Positions 40,727-49,086 of a DNA stretch of 52,271 nt are shown here, one piece after another. The notes under the pieces are model-generated. The model did no database searches. It had not been told where the DNA came from and worked only from the letters and a program-made list of their open reading frames with translations. The first letter of the stretch is position 1. Each line of letters begins with the position of its first letter. Source of the DNA: Hydrogenophaga palleronii NBRC 102513 (GTDB lineage Bacteria > Pseudomonadota > Gammaproteobacteria > Burkholderiales > Burkholderiaceae_C); the NCBI RefSeq assembly GCF_001571225.1, contig NZ_BCTJ01000028.1:1-52271 (forward strand), written 5' to 3'. The position numbers were made by a program, and so were the translations under genes.

Positions 40727-40784
40727 TATTGTTGGCAGCCCCTCCAGAACCGAAGATTCGAGCCCCACAGAGGAGACCGACTCA

Positions 40785-41627
40785 ATGAACACAAACATCT
40801 CGATCGACGGGACGGAGAAAATGTCCGGCTCGGCCGACTGGCTTGGCCTGGCCGGCCAGGTCTGCGTCGTCAGCGGCGCGGGCAGCGGCATCGGCGCGGC
40901 AATGGCGCAAGGCCTGGCCGCCGTCGGCGCCCGGGTCGCACTGCTCGACCGGGATGTCGCCGCCGCGCGGCGCGTGGCGGCACAACTGACCGGCAAGGGC
41001 GCCGTGGCCCTGGCCGTCGAATGCGACATCGCCGACGAGGCCGCCGTGGCGGACGCGGCGAAGACCGTGCGGGCCGAACTCGGCGCCTGCGACGTGTTGA
41101 TGAACAACGCCGGCATGTTGCGCGCGGCCAGCCTCGAAACCGTGACGGTCGCGCAGTGGAACGAGGTGCTGGCCGTGAACCTCACGGGCTACCTGCTCTG
41201 CTCGCGCGAATTCGGCCGCGACATGCTGGAGCGCCAGCGCGGCAGCATCGTGCACGTGGCGTCCATCGCCGCGCTGCACCCGCAAACCCAGAGTGGCGCG
41301 TACAGCGCCAGCAAGGCCGGCGTGCTGCTGATGTCCAGGCAGATGGCGGCGGAATGGGGGCCACGCGGCGTGCGCAGCAACGCGGTGTGCCCCGGAATGA
41401 TCCGCACCGCGCTGTCGGCCAGCTTCTACGCCGAGCCCGGTTTTGAAGCGCGCCGCGCCGCGGTCACCGCCAGCCGCCGCGTGGGCGAGCCGGAGGACAT
41501 CGCCAACCCGGCCATCTTCCTCGCCAGCGGGCGCTCCAGCTACCTCAACGGCGCGGAGATCGTGGTCGATGGCGGCCTCGACTGCATGTTGATGGACATG
41601 GTTCCCCGGCCCGGCTTCAACGACTGA
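40785..41627 (+). CDS. SDR family NAD(P)-dependent oxidoreductase
   Basis: 280 aa. The Rossmann motif SGAGSGIG (residues 30-37), Asn107 (NNAG), and catalytic Ser160, Tyr173 and Lys177 (YSASK) are all present, so it should be an active classical short-chain dehydrogenase. Asp55 after strand 2 (VALLDRD) favours NAD. The first ~20 residues are an extra N-terminal tail. GAGGAG precedes the ATG at 40785. It is the first gene of the AraC-controlled operon with a KstD-like flavoprotein downstream, so its probable job is alcohol/ketone interconversion on the same substrate. Confidence 0.93.
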   Translation: MNTNISIDGTEKMSGSADWLGLAGQVCVVSGAGSGIGAAMAQGLAAVGARVALLDRDVAAARRVAAQLTGKGAVALAVECDIADEAAVADAAKTVRAELGACDVLMNNAGMLRAASLETVTVAQWNEVLAVNLTGYLLCSREFGRDMLERQRGSIVHVASIAALHPQTQSGAYSASKAGVLLMSRQMAAEWGPRGVRSNAVCPGMIRTALSASFYAEPGFEARRAAVTASRRVGEPEDIANPAIFLASGRSSYLNGAEIVVDGGLDCMLMDMVPRPGFND

Positions 41628-41657
41628 GCCTTCCCCCCGCACCTCCAGGAGACTTTG

Positions 41658-43439
41658 ATGAGCAACACACCATTGACCCAGGCCATCGAATGCGATGTGC
41701 TGGTGATCGGCTCAGGCGCAGGCGGCCTCTCGACCGCCATCACCGCGGCCAAGCACGGCCTGAACGTGGTGGTGGTCGAGAAACACGAGCACTTCGGCGG
41801 CACCACCGCGTTCTCCGGCGGCGTGCTCTGGATTCCCGGCCACGCCAAGAACCCGGCCGGCACCCCGAAGGACAGCCGCGATGCGGCGGTGACCTTCATG
41901 CGCGACCAGACCGGTGGCTTCTACGACGAGGCCGCCATCCAGGCGTTCCTCGACACCGGCCCGGAAATGGTCGAGTGGTTCGAGCGCGAAACCGAAGTCA
42001 AGTTCGTGCCCACGCTGTACCCCGACTACCACTCCGACGCGCCCGGCGCCGTGCCGGTGGGGCGCTCCATCCTGGCCGCTGCCTACGACGCGCGCGGGCT
42101 GGGCAAGGAGATGCGGCGCCTGCGCGCACCGCTCAAGACCATCACCTTCATCGGCATGATGTTCAACTCGTCCAACGCCGACCTGAAGCACTTCTTCAAC
42201 GTCACCAAGTCCGTGTCGTCGGCCTGGTACGTGGGCAAGCGGTTGCTGAGCCACCTGAAGGACCTGGCGCTGTACCGCCGCGGCGTGCAGATCACCAGCG
42301 GCAACGCGCTGGCCGCACGGCTGGCCAAGAGCTGCTTTGACCTGGGCATTCCGATCCACACCGGCACGGCCGCACGCAAGCTGCTGCGCGACGACGCCGG
42401 CGTGACCGGTGCGCTGGTGCAGGGCGAGCGAGGCACCTCCATGCGCATCACCGCGCGCCGTGGCGTGGTGCTGGCCTGCGGCGGTTACCCGCACGACCTT
42501 GAACGCACCCGCCAGAGTTACCCCCACCTGCAGCGCGGCGGTGAGCACCACTCCCCGACCCCCGAGGCCAACACCGGCGACGGCCTGAAGCTGGCCGCCA
42601 CCACCGGCGCCCGCATCGACATGCGCTTCCCCGGCGTGGGTGCCGCGGCATGGATGCCGGTGTCCCGCGTGCCCGTGGGCAACGGCCGCTTCGGCATCTT
42701 CCCGCACCTGCTGGACCGCTACAAGCCCGGCATCATCGGCGTGCTCAGCACCGGCCGGCGCTTCACCAACGAATCGAACTCGTACCACGACGTTGGCGCC
42801 GCCATGATCACCGCCTGCGAAGGGCTGAAGGAAACCGCGATGTGGCTGGTGTGCGATACCGCCACCATCCGCAAGTACGGCCTGGGCTACGCCAAGCCGG
42901 CACCGCTGCCGCTGGGCGGCCTGATCCGCAGCGGTTACCTCATCAAGGGCAAGACGCTGGAAGAGCTGGCGACCCGCGCCGGCATCGACCCGCAGGGCCT
43001 GGTGGCCACCGTGCGCGAATACAACCAGGGCGCCGAGCACGGTGCGGACCGGCAGTTCGGCCGCGGCACCACGGCCTTCAACCGCTACCTGGCCGACCCG
43101 GCGCACAAACCCAACCCCTGCGTGGCGCCGGTGGGTGACGGCCCGTACTACGCGGTCAAGGTCTTCATGGGCGACCTCGGCACCTTCGACGGCATCCGCA
43201 CCACCCTGGAAGGCCAGGTGCTCGACGCCCAGGACGCGGTGGTCCCGGGCCTGTTCGCGGTCGGCAACGACCGGGCCAGCATCATGGGTGGCAACTACCC
43301 GGGCGCGGGCATCACCCTCGGCCCCAACATGACCTTCGGCTACATCACGGGCCGTTTCCTTGCGGGCATTCCGCTGGCATCGCAGGCCGCCCCGGCGCCC
43401 GCGGCACAGAACACGCAGGAGGTGGCCCATGTCGCATAA
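41658..43439 (+). CDS. FAD-dependent oxidoreductase, KstD/fumarate-reductase-like
   Basis: 593 aa. The FAD-binding site is GSGAGGLS (residues 18-25) with Glu41 and the GGTTAFSGG loop. The C-terminal FAD cap is VGNDRASIMGGNYPGAGITLGPNMTFGY. The layout follows 3-ketosteroid delta-1-dehydrogenase and its relatives; the C-terminal YPGxG segment, which in KstD carries a catalytic Tyr, is present. It would desaturate next to a keto group, passing electrons from FAD to a respiratory acceptor. The substrate (steroid-like, cyclic ketone or other) is unknown. AGGAG 7 nt before the ATG supports the start. It overlaps the next gene by 11 nt. Confidence 0.88.
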   Translation: MSNTPLTQAIECDVLVIGSGAGGLSTAITAAKHGLNVVVVEKHEHFGGTTAFSGGVLWIPGHAKNPAGTPKDSRDAAVTFMRDQTGGFYDEAAIQAFLDTGPEMVEWFERETEVKFVPTLYPDYHSDAPGAVPVGRSILAAAYDARGLGKEMRRLRAPLKTITFIGMMFNSSNADLKHFFNVTKSVSSAWYVGKRLLSHLKDLALYRRGVQITSGNALAARLAKSCFDLGIPIHTGTAARKLLRDDAGVTGALVQGERGTSMRITARRGVVLACGGYPHDLERTRQSYPHLQRGGEHHSPTPEANTGDGLKLAATTGARIDMRFPGVGAAAWMPVSRVPVGNGRFGIFPHLLDRYKPGIIGVLSTGRRFTNESNSYHDVGAAMITACEGLKETAMWLVCDTATIRKYGLGYAKPAPLPLGGLIRSGYLIKGKTLEELATRAGIDPQGLVATVREYNQGAEHGADRQFGRGTTAFNRYLADPAHKPNPCVAPVGDGPYYAVKVFMGDLGTFDGIRTTLEGQVLDAQDAVVPGLFAVGNDRASIMGGNYPGAGITLGPNMTFGYITGRFLAGIPLASQAAPAPAAQNTQEVAHVA

Positions 43440-43764
43440 GGCCCTGGTCGACCACCGCATCTACACGATCCGCCTGCGCAAGATGGGCGAGTTCCTTGAG
43501 GTCTTCAACCGCCTCGCCATGCCGGTGCTGCAAGAGACGCTCGGCCACCCCATCGGCTTCTGGACCTCCTGGGTCGGACCGCAAAACCAGTTCGTGCACC
43601 TCTGGGGGTACGACGACCTCGCCGACTACGAGCGGCGTTCCCAAGCACGCGACGCGCACCCCGCCTTCCCGGCGTACCTCGCTGCGTCCGAGCACCTGAT
43701 CCTGTCGCAGGAAACCCGGCTGATCCGTGCCGTCGATCTCGCCGTTCTGAAACCAAAGGCCTGA
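43429..43764 (+). CDS. NIPSNAP family protein
   Basis: 111 aa with the NIPSNAP ferredoxin-like fold: DHRIYTIRLRKMGEFLEVF at the start and VGPQNQFVHLWGYDDLADYE in the core. Related dimeric alpha+beta barrel proteins are found in degradation operons, sometimes as small enzymes or binding proteins. GGAGG within the upstream gene's end and an 11-nt overlap with the flavoprotein stop indicate translational coupling. Its exact function is unknown; it may act on the same substrate. Confidence 0.88.
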   Translation: MSHKALVDHRIYTIRLRKMGEFLEVFNRLAMPVLQETLGHPIGFWTSWVGPQNQFVHLWGYDDLADYERRSQARDAHPAFPAYLAASEHLILSQETRLIRAVDLAVLKPKA

Positions 43765-43794
43765 AGGCCAACAACCATCCCAAGGAGACAATTC

Positions 43795-44805
43795 ATGCGC
43801 ACATCCCTCTCGTCCCTCTCGTCCTTTGCGGCGTCCTCGCGCCGGCACCTGATCGGTGCCGCAGTGGCCGCCCTCGCACTGGGCGCCGCCGCGCCCGCGG
43901 CGGCACAGGCCGCCTGGCCCTCCAAGCCGGTCCGCTTCGTGGTGGGCTTCGCCGCCGGCGGCACCACCGACATCATGGCCCGCGTCATTGCGCAGCCCCT
44001 GGGCCAGGCCCTGGGCCAGCCCATCGTGGTCGACAACAAGCCCGGCGCCAGCAGCAACATCGCGGTGAACGAAACCGCGCGCGCCGCGGCCGACGGCTAC
44101 ACCTTCATGGTCGCGCCCATCTCCATGCAGACCGCCAACCCGTACCTGTTCAAGCCCGCGCTGAACCCGCAGCGTGACCTGCAGCCGGTGATCAGCCTGG
44201 GCTTCTCGCAGCTCTACCTGGTGACCAACAAAGACCTGCCGGTGAAGACCGCAGCCGATCTGGTGCAACTGGCCAAGGCACAGCCGGGCCAGCTGAGCTA
44301 CGCCTCCGGCGGCGCCGGCACGCAGATGCACCTGGTCGGTGAGCTCTTCAAACAGCAGGCCGGCATCGACACCGTGCACGTGCCCTACCGCGGCGCCGCG
44401 CCCGCCATGCAGGACGTGCTGGGCGGCCAGGTGGCCTACTACTTCGACCCCGCCATCGCCTTCGGCGTGGTGCGCGAAGGCCGCGCCAAGCTGCTCGCCG
44501 TGACCGGCGCCAAACGTTCGCAGTTCTTCCCCGAGACGCCCACCCTGACCGAACTCGGCATCAAGGGCGTCGAGCTGGGCAACTGGTTTGGCGTGTTCGC
44601 CCCGGCCGGCGTGCCGCAGGAAATCGTGGAGCGCATGTCGCGCGAAATCGGCAAGGCCCTGGCCCTGCCCGAAACCAAGCGCCGCTACGCCGAGCTCGGC
44701 ACCGAGCCCGATGGCCAGAACGCCACCGCCTTCCGCGCCATCATCGACGCCGAAACCAAGCTGCTGTCCAGGCTCATCAAGGAACGCAACCTCACCGTGG
44801 AGTGA
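43795..44805 (+). CDS. Bug/TctC-type periplasmic substrate-binding protein
   Basis: 336 aa. It has a long signal region ending near AAQA, then WPSKPVRFVVGFAAGGTTDIMAR, the Bug hallmark, and GASSNIAVNETARAAADGYTF, LSYASGGAGTQMHLVGELFK and HVPYRGAAPAMQDVL. Bug proteins bind carboxylated solutes in the periplasm and normally work with TctAB permeases, but no tctA or tctB is encoded here, as is common in Burkholderiales. The position inside the SDR/KstD-like operon suggests it captures the pathway substrate. It is preceded by AAGGAGA 9 nt before the ATG. Confidence 0.93.
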   Translation: MRTSLSSLSSFAASSRRHLIGAAVAALALGAAAPAAAQAAWPSKPVRFVVGFAAGGTTDIMARVIAQPLGQALGQPIVVDNKPGASSNIAVNETARAAADGYTFMVAPISMQTANPYLFKPALNPQRDLQPVISLGFSQLYLVTNKDLPVKTAADLVQLAKAQPGQLSYASGGAGTQMHLVGELFKQQAGIDTVHVPYRGAAPAMQDVLGGQVAYYFDPAIAFGVVREGRAKLLAVTGAKRSQFFPETPTLTELGIKGVELGNWFGVFAPAGVPQEIVERMSREIGKALALPETKRRYAELGTEPDGQNATAFRAIIDAETKLLSRLIKERNLTVE

Positions 44806-44827
44806 GGCCAGCAACAGCGGTGCCGGC

Positions 44828-45511
44828 ATGATCTTCCGCTCGGCCATCTTCAGCCGCCGCCCGGGCCTCAGCGAGGCCGGGTTCGGCCACCACTGGCTGA
44901 CGGTCCACGGCGAGCTGGCGCGCCACATGCCGGGCGTGCACCGCTACCGGCAGAACCACATCGTCGAGCGCCTGTACGAGCTGCAGCCCTTCCCCTGCCA
45001 TGAGGTGGGCGGCATCTCGCAGCAGTGGTTCGACGACGTGGCGGCCATGGAGCGCTGCGAGCGCTCCGACGCCTACGCGGCGGTCAAGCGCGACATTCCG
45101 AACTTCCAGGGCGCGATCACCATCCTCGTGCTGCAGGCCACCGAGTTGCTGGCCCCGTCGCCTGCGACACACGCAGCCCATGCGGCGAAGCTGCTGGTGC
45201 TGGCGCGCCGCCAGGCCACCACGCCGGACGACAGCATCCTCCTGCCGCAACTGCGCGTTGCCGCGTTGCGTGCGGACGGTCCGGCACCGCTGCGTTATGT
45301 GCAGAACCTGGTGATCGACCGCGCCCACCCCGTGGCCGCCGGCGTGCCGCAAGGCCAGGTGCCGGTGGACGCCATGGCCGAGATGTGGTTTGCGGACCGC
45401 GCCGCCCTGCGCGCCTGGGCCACGTCGCGCAGCGGGCAGGCCTTCCTGCACGGCCCGGCGCTGCTGGACACCCTCGGCGTTTACGCGGTGGAAGACATCA
45501 CCATCGTCTGA
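44828..45511 (+). CDS. Double EthD-domain protein
   Basis: 227 aa. The N-terminal half has an EthD signature: FSRRPGLSEAGFGHHWLTVH and GELARHMPGVHRYRQNHIV. The C-terminal half (about 135-225) looks like a second, diverged copy (LRYVQNLVIDRAHP, DAMAEMWFADRAALRAWATS) without the RRPGLS motif, so the protein may be a fused dimer. EthD proteins were first seen in the ethyl tert-butyl ether degradation operon, and relatives act in aromatic and polyketide pathways. It is the last gene of the operon, 10 bp from the convergent downstream gene. Confidence 0.8.
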   Translation: MIFRSAIFSRRPGLSEAGFGHHWLTVHGELARHMPGVHRYRQNHIVERLYELQPFPCHEVGGISQQWFDDVAAMERCERSDAYAAVKRDIPNFQGAITILVLQATELLAPSPATHAAHAAKLLVLARRQATTPDDSILLPQLRVAALRADGPAPLRYVQNLVIDRAHPVAAGVPQGQVPVDAMAEMWFADRAALRAWATSRSGQAFLHGPALLDTLGVYAVEDITIV

Positions 45512-45521
45512 TGGGGCCGGC

Positions 45522-46775
45522 TCAGCGCAGCATGGCGTAACCCACGCCGATGGCCGCCACCAGGCCCACCGCGTCGGCAAACAGGGCACAGGCCAGCGCG
45601 TGGCGCGCGTGCTGCACGCCGACGCTGCCGAAGTACACCGCCAGCACGTAAAAGGTGGTTTCGGTCGAACCCTGCACGATGGCCGCCAGGCGGGCGGCGA
45701 ACGAATCCACGCCGTGCACCTGCATCACGTCGATCATCAGCCCGCGCGCACCCGCGCCCGACAGCACCTTCATCAGCCCCACCGGCAGCGCCGGCAGGAA
45801 GTCGGTGTTGAAGCCCAGCGCCGCCACCGCCAGGCCGATGCCCGACATCAGGTAGTCCATGCAGCCGGCGGCGCGGAACACGCCGATGGCGATCAGGATG
45901 GCGATGAGGTACGGCACGATCTGGATCGCCACGCCAAAGCCTTCCTTGGCGCCGTCGATGAAGGCGTCGTAAACGTTCACACGCTTGAACGCGCCGGCCA
46001 GCACGAACAGCATCACCACGCTCAGGATCACGCCCGCCCCGGTGGCGCCGGCCACGCGCGCGGCCTCTTCCGCCGGCAGGCGGGCCAGCGCCGTCACCGC
46101 CGCCGCCAGCAGCCCACCCACCGCCAGCACCGGCAGCAGGAAACGCGCGCGCCACAGCGGCAGGCGCTGGCACACCGCCACCGCCAGCACGCCGGCCAGC
46201 AACGAGATGAAGGTGACCAGCAGCACCGGCAGAAAGATGTCGGCGGCGTTGAAGCCGGCCCCCAGGCCCTGCTTGATCGCCATGCTCTGGCGAATGGCGA
46301 TCACCGAGGTCGGGATCAGCGTGAGCCCTGCCGTGTTCATCACCACGAACATGATCTGCGCGTTGCTCGCCGTGCCGGGCGCTTCGGTGTTGAGCGTCTG
46401 CAGCTCGCGCATGGCCTTCAGGCCCAGCGGCGTGGCGGCGTTGTCCAGGCCGAGCAGGTTGGCCGAGATGTTCATGGTCATCGCGCCCTGCGCAGGGTGG
46501 CCCTGCGGCACGGCCGGGAACAGGCGCCGCAGCAGCGGCCCGGCCAGGCGCGCGAGCAGCTCGATCATGCCGGCGCGTTCGCCCACGCGCATCAGCCCGA
46601 GCCACAGCGCCATCACGCCGGCCAGGCCGAGCGAGATCTCGAAGCCGGTGCGCGCGCCGTCGAACATGGCGGTCATCAACGCCTGCAGGATGGCGTGTTC
46701 GCCAAGCAGCCAACGCACCACGGCGGTGGCGAACGCCACGGTGAAGAAGCCGACCCAGACCCAGTTGAGTGCCAT
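45522..46775 (-). CDS. Nucleoside-recognition (SpmA/SpmB-like) membrane protein
   Basis: 417 aa, about ten helices. It appears as a fusion of two Gate/nucleoside-recognition repeats: the first has MTMNISANLLGLDNAATPLG (residues 98-117 region, SpmA-like) and the second FGVAIQIVPYLIAILIAIGV with GSTETTFYVLAVYFGSVG (SpmB-like). SpmA/B are needed for spore dehydration in Bacillus; in non-sporulating Proteobacteria the role is unknown, possibly transport. The ATG at 46775 starts at the first helix, has no Shine-Dalgarno, and has TACCAT 8 nt upstream. It is convergent with the EthD gene. Confidence 0.87.
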   Translation of the reverse strand: MALNWVWVGFFTVAFATAVVRWLLGEHAILQALMTAMFDGARTGFEISLGLAGVMALWLGLMRVGERAGMIELLARLAGPLLRRLFPAVPQGHPAQGAMTMNISANLLGLDNAATPLGLKAMRELQTLNTEAPGTASNAQIMFVVMNTAGLTLIPTSVIAIRQSMAIKQGLGAGFNAADIFLPVLLVTFISLLAGVLAVAVCQRLPLWRARFLLPVLAVGGLLAAAVTALARLPAEEAARVAGATGAGVILSVVMLFVLAGAFKRVNVYDAFIDGAKEGFGVAIQIVPYLIAILIAIGVFRAAGCMDYLMSGIGLAVAALGFNTDFLPALPVGLMKVLSGAGARGLMIDVMQVHGVDSFAARLAAIVQGSTETTFYVLAVYFGSVGVQHARHALACALFADAVGLVAAIGVGYAMLR

Positions 46776-46783
46776 GGAGAGCG

Positions 46784-46789
46784 ATGGTA
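46784..46789 (-). promoter_or_regulatory. Putative -10 element, leaderless nucleoside-recognition gene
   Basis: TACCAT on the minus strand, 8 nt before the ATG at 46775, with a pyrimidine-rich stretch and no Shine-Dalgarno between. Confidence 0.4.
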
Positions 46790-46964
46790 GCGGGTGGCGC
46801 GGCGCCACCAACGCGGTGGCGGGCATCGTGCCGTTCGTCGTGCGCGGCGCGGCCGTGTCGATACCGGCCCATCATGTTCGTCGTGGAGAGGCAAGCCAGC
46901 CACCGGGTGCATCCACCCGGCGTGGCGCTCGCGCCCTCCTCCACTGTTCTCAGGAGAACCCACC

Positions 46965-47399
46965 ATGTCGATCCAGCTCGCCGCCTACCTGTCTTTCGAC
47001 GGCACCTGTGCCGAGGCCATGCAGTTCTACGCCAGGCTGCTCAACGCCAAACTGGAGGTGCTCATCACCTACGGCGAGATGCCGGCCTGCGACGAACCGG
47101 TGCCAGCCGCACACGCCGGCCGCATCATGCACGCCTACCTGGTGCACCCCGACTTCGTGCTGATGGCGGGCGACACACCGCCCGGCCAGCCCTTCAGCGG
47201 CATGCAGGGCGTGATGCTGGCCATCACCTTCCCCACCGTGGCCGAGGCCGAGCGGGTTTTCAAGGCGCTGGCCAAGGACGGCAAGGTGACCATGCCGCTG
47301 GGCGAGACCTTCTGGGCCGAGACCTTCGGCATGGTGACCGACCGCTACGGCACCGCCTGGAGCATCAACGGCGGCGCCAAGGAAATGGAGAAGAAGTAA
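46965..47399 (+). CDS. VOC-superfamily PhnB-like protein
   Basis: 144 aa. It opens SIQLAAYLSFDGTCAEAMQFYARLL and carries the PhnB motif set ITYGEMPACDEPV, AGDTPPGQPFSGMQGV and WAETFGMVTDRYGTAWSIN. AGGAG lies 9 nt before the ATG at 46965. The family is close to E. coli PhnB/YjdN, of unknown activity. It stands alone, convergent with the TonB-C-like gene, with 53 bp between. The region 46790-46964 otherwise holds only the divergent promoters. Confidence 0.9.
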   Translation: MSIQLAAYLSFDGTCAEAMQFYARLLNAKLEVLITYGEMPACDEPVPAAHAGRIMHAYLVHPDFVLMAGDTPPGQPFSGMQGVMLAITFPTVAEAERVFKALAKDGKVTMPLGETFWAETFGMVTDRYGTAWSINGGAKEMEKK

Positions 47400-47452
47400 G
47401 AAAGCCAGAGCGTCGGCCAGGCGCGCGGCGCGCGGCCGCGCTCAGCCCTCGC

Positions 47453-47962
47453 TCAGCCCTGTATCTGGCCTTCGGTCAGCGTGTCGAGCTGGAAGCGGCC
47501 GCTGCGGTCCCACAGCCAGGTGTCCACGTACTGCACCGTGCCGAAGCCGGGCGGCGACGGGAACGGCGATGCCTGGCGCACCAGGCGCTCGATCTCGGCC
47601 ATCACCTCGGGCGCGTGGCTGGGGCCACGCAACCAGCGCGTGGAACCCACGCGCCCACCAACGCGCACCTCCACCTCCAGCACGCCGATGGCGTACAGCA
47701 TGGGCGGCAGTTGGCCCTTGAAGATGCGGTCCGGGTACTTGCGGTAGATGTGCGTGGCGGCTTCGCGCCGGTAGGCCGCGCTGGCGGGTGCGCGGCCCGG
47801 CAAGGGGCGGCTGCCGCAACCGGCGGCCAGCACGCCGGCACCCGCGGCGGCGGCCCAGGCCAGCAGCCGGCGGCGCTGTTCGAATGCGGTGTGGGAGAGC
47901 GCGGCGCCAGGGGCATTCAGCGCGGGGGAATCGGTGTGAGGGGCATGGAGGTGTACAGACAT
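47453..47962 (-). CDS. Putative lipoprotein with a TonB-C-like domain
   Basis: 169 aa. Twin arginines (EQRRRLLAW) precede a hydrophobic stretch and a lipobox, LAAGC (Cys49), so it may be an exported lipoprotein. The C-terminal part (RKYPDRIFKGQLPPMLYAIG, LEVEVRVGGRVGSTRWLRG, EIERLVRQASPFPSPP) resembles the C-terminal fold of TonB-like proteins, but no TonB transmembrane anchor or proline-rich region is present, so it is not an energy transducer. The function is unknown. The sequence around the stop is an 11-nt tandem duplication (47440-47460). Confidence 0.7.
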   Translation of the reverse strand: MSVHLHAPHTDSPALNAPGAALSHTAFEQRRRLLAWAAAAGAGVLAAGCGSRPLPGRAPASAAYRREAATHIYRKYPDRIFKGQLPPMLYAIGVLEVEVRVGGRVGSTRWLRGPSHAPEVMAEIERLVRQASPFPSPPGFGTVQYVDTWLWDRSGRFQLDTLTEGQIQG

Positions 47963-48048
47963 CGGGGCATTACAACAGCCCGCCCGGGCCGGCACAAGCC
48001 GCCGCAACACCCGCTTACCGCTGTGGCAGCCAGGGCTCAGGATCGCCC

Positions 48049-48966
48049 TCAGGCGCTCGGCACGAAACCGTGGTGCAGGGTCAGCTGCTCGCGCATGGCC
48101 TCGATGAAGGCCGTCACGCGCGCCGGGCGGTGGCGGCCCGGCAGCAGCGCCACGTGAATGCCCACCGGCGCCAGTGACCATTGCGGCAGCACCCGCACCA
48201 GCCGGCCCGAGGCGAGGTCGTCGCGGCACATCCAGGGCGCGGCCGACCCGATGCCCGCGCCGTTGAGCGTGGCGCGGTAACTGGCCGGCAGGCTGGGCGT
48301 GCGAAACGGCGTGTTCAGCGTCACCAGCCGCGTGGTGCCGTCGCGCCGCACCAGTTGCACCGTGCCCACCACATGCGCGTCCAGCCCCACGAAGGGCAGC
48401 CTGGGCAGGCGCGCCAGCGTCACCGGGCCGATGCGTTCGAGCAGCTCGGGCGTGGCCACCAGCACACGCGCCACCGTGCCCAGGGTGCGGCAGACGATGT
48501 CCTGGTCGGGCACCCGGCCGACGAACACGCAGCACTCCGCGCCCGAGGCGGCCAGGTCGGCATAACCCTCGGCCAGTTCCAGCTCCACGCGCAGCCGCGG
48601 GTGCTCGGCCATCAGCTTGGTGAGCGCATCGGTGAGGAAACTGGCGCCGTAGCCCACCGGGCCGATCACGCGCAGCGTGCCCTCGGGCCGGCTCTGGCGG
48701 CCCTTGAGCCGGTCGGACAGGCCGGCCCAGCGTTCACCCAGTTCACGCGCTTCCACCAGCAGGGTCTGGCCTTCGTCGGTGAGCGAGAAGGTGGAGGTGG
48801 TGCGGTTCACCAGCTTGCTGCCCAGCAGCGATTCGAGTTCCACCAGGCGCCGGCTCACGGTGGGCTGCGTGCTGCCCATCTGGCGCGCAGCCTTGCTGAG
48901 CGAGCGCGCTTCGCTGATGCGCAGGAAAGTGTCGAGCAGTTCCAGCCGGTCGTAAGTGGTCTTCAT
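48049..48966 (-). CDS. LysR family regulator
   Basis: 305 aa from the ATG at 48966. The N-terminal helix-turn-helix is LDTFLRISEARSLSKAARQM and STQPTVSRRLVELESLLG; the effector domain starts near residue 90 (EGTLRVIGPVGYGASFLTDA). The start is uncertain: a near-perfect ribosome site GGAGGTGAT sits within the frame (48979-48987), 11 nt before an in-frame GTG (48972) and 17 nt before the chosen ATG. It is divergent from acetoacetyl-CoA synthetase, so it may control that gene and the following Bug gene. Confidence 0.88.
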   Translation of the reverse strand: MKTTYDRLELLDTFLRISEARSLSKAARQMGSTQPTVSRRLVELESLLGSKLVNRTTSTFSLTDEGQTLLVEARELGERWAGLSDRLKGRQSRPEGTLRVIGPVGYGASFLTDALTKLMAEHPRLRVELELAEGYADLAASGAECCVFVGRVPDQDIVCRTLGTVARVLVATPELLERIGPVTLARLPRLPFVGLDAHVVGTVQLVRRDGTTRLVTLNTPFRTPSLPASYRATLNGAGIGSAAPWMCRDDLASGRLVRVLPQWSLAPVGIHVALLPGRHRPARVTAFIEAMREQLTLHHGFVPSA

Positions 48967-49086
48967 GCGCACGGTGTATATCACCTCCATCGCCTATGCG
49001 TCTAGCAAGCCATGGCGAGTTTGCGTACCGTGGCGCTTTTCCCCGACCGGCACGCACCGGATTCACACCGCACCAGGAGACCGCGC

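Noticed and set aside
47440..47460. 11-nt tandem duplication at the stop of the TonB-C-like gene as a repeat element or CRISPR start
   Set aside because: Only two units and overlapping a coding end; most likely a slippage event.
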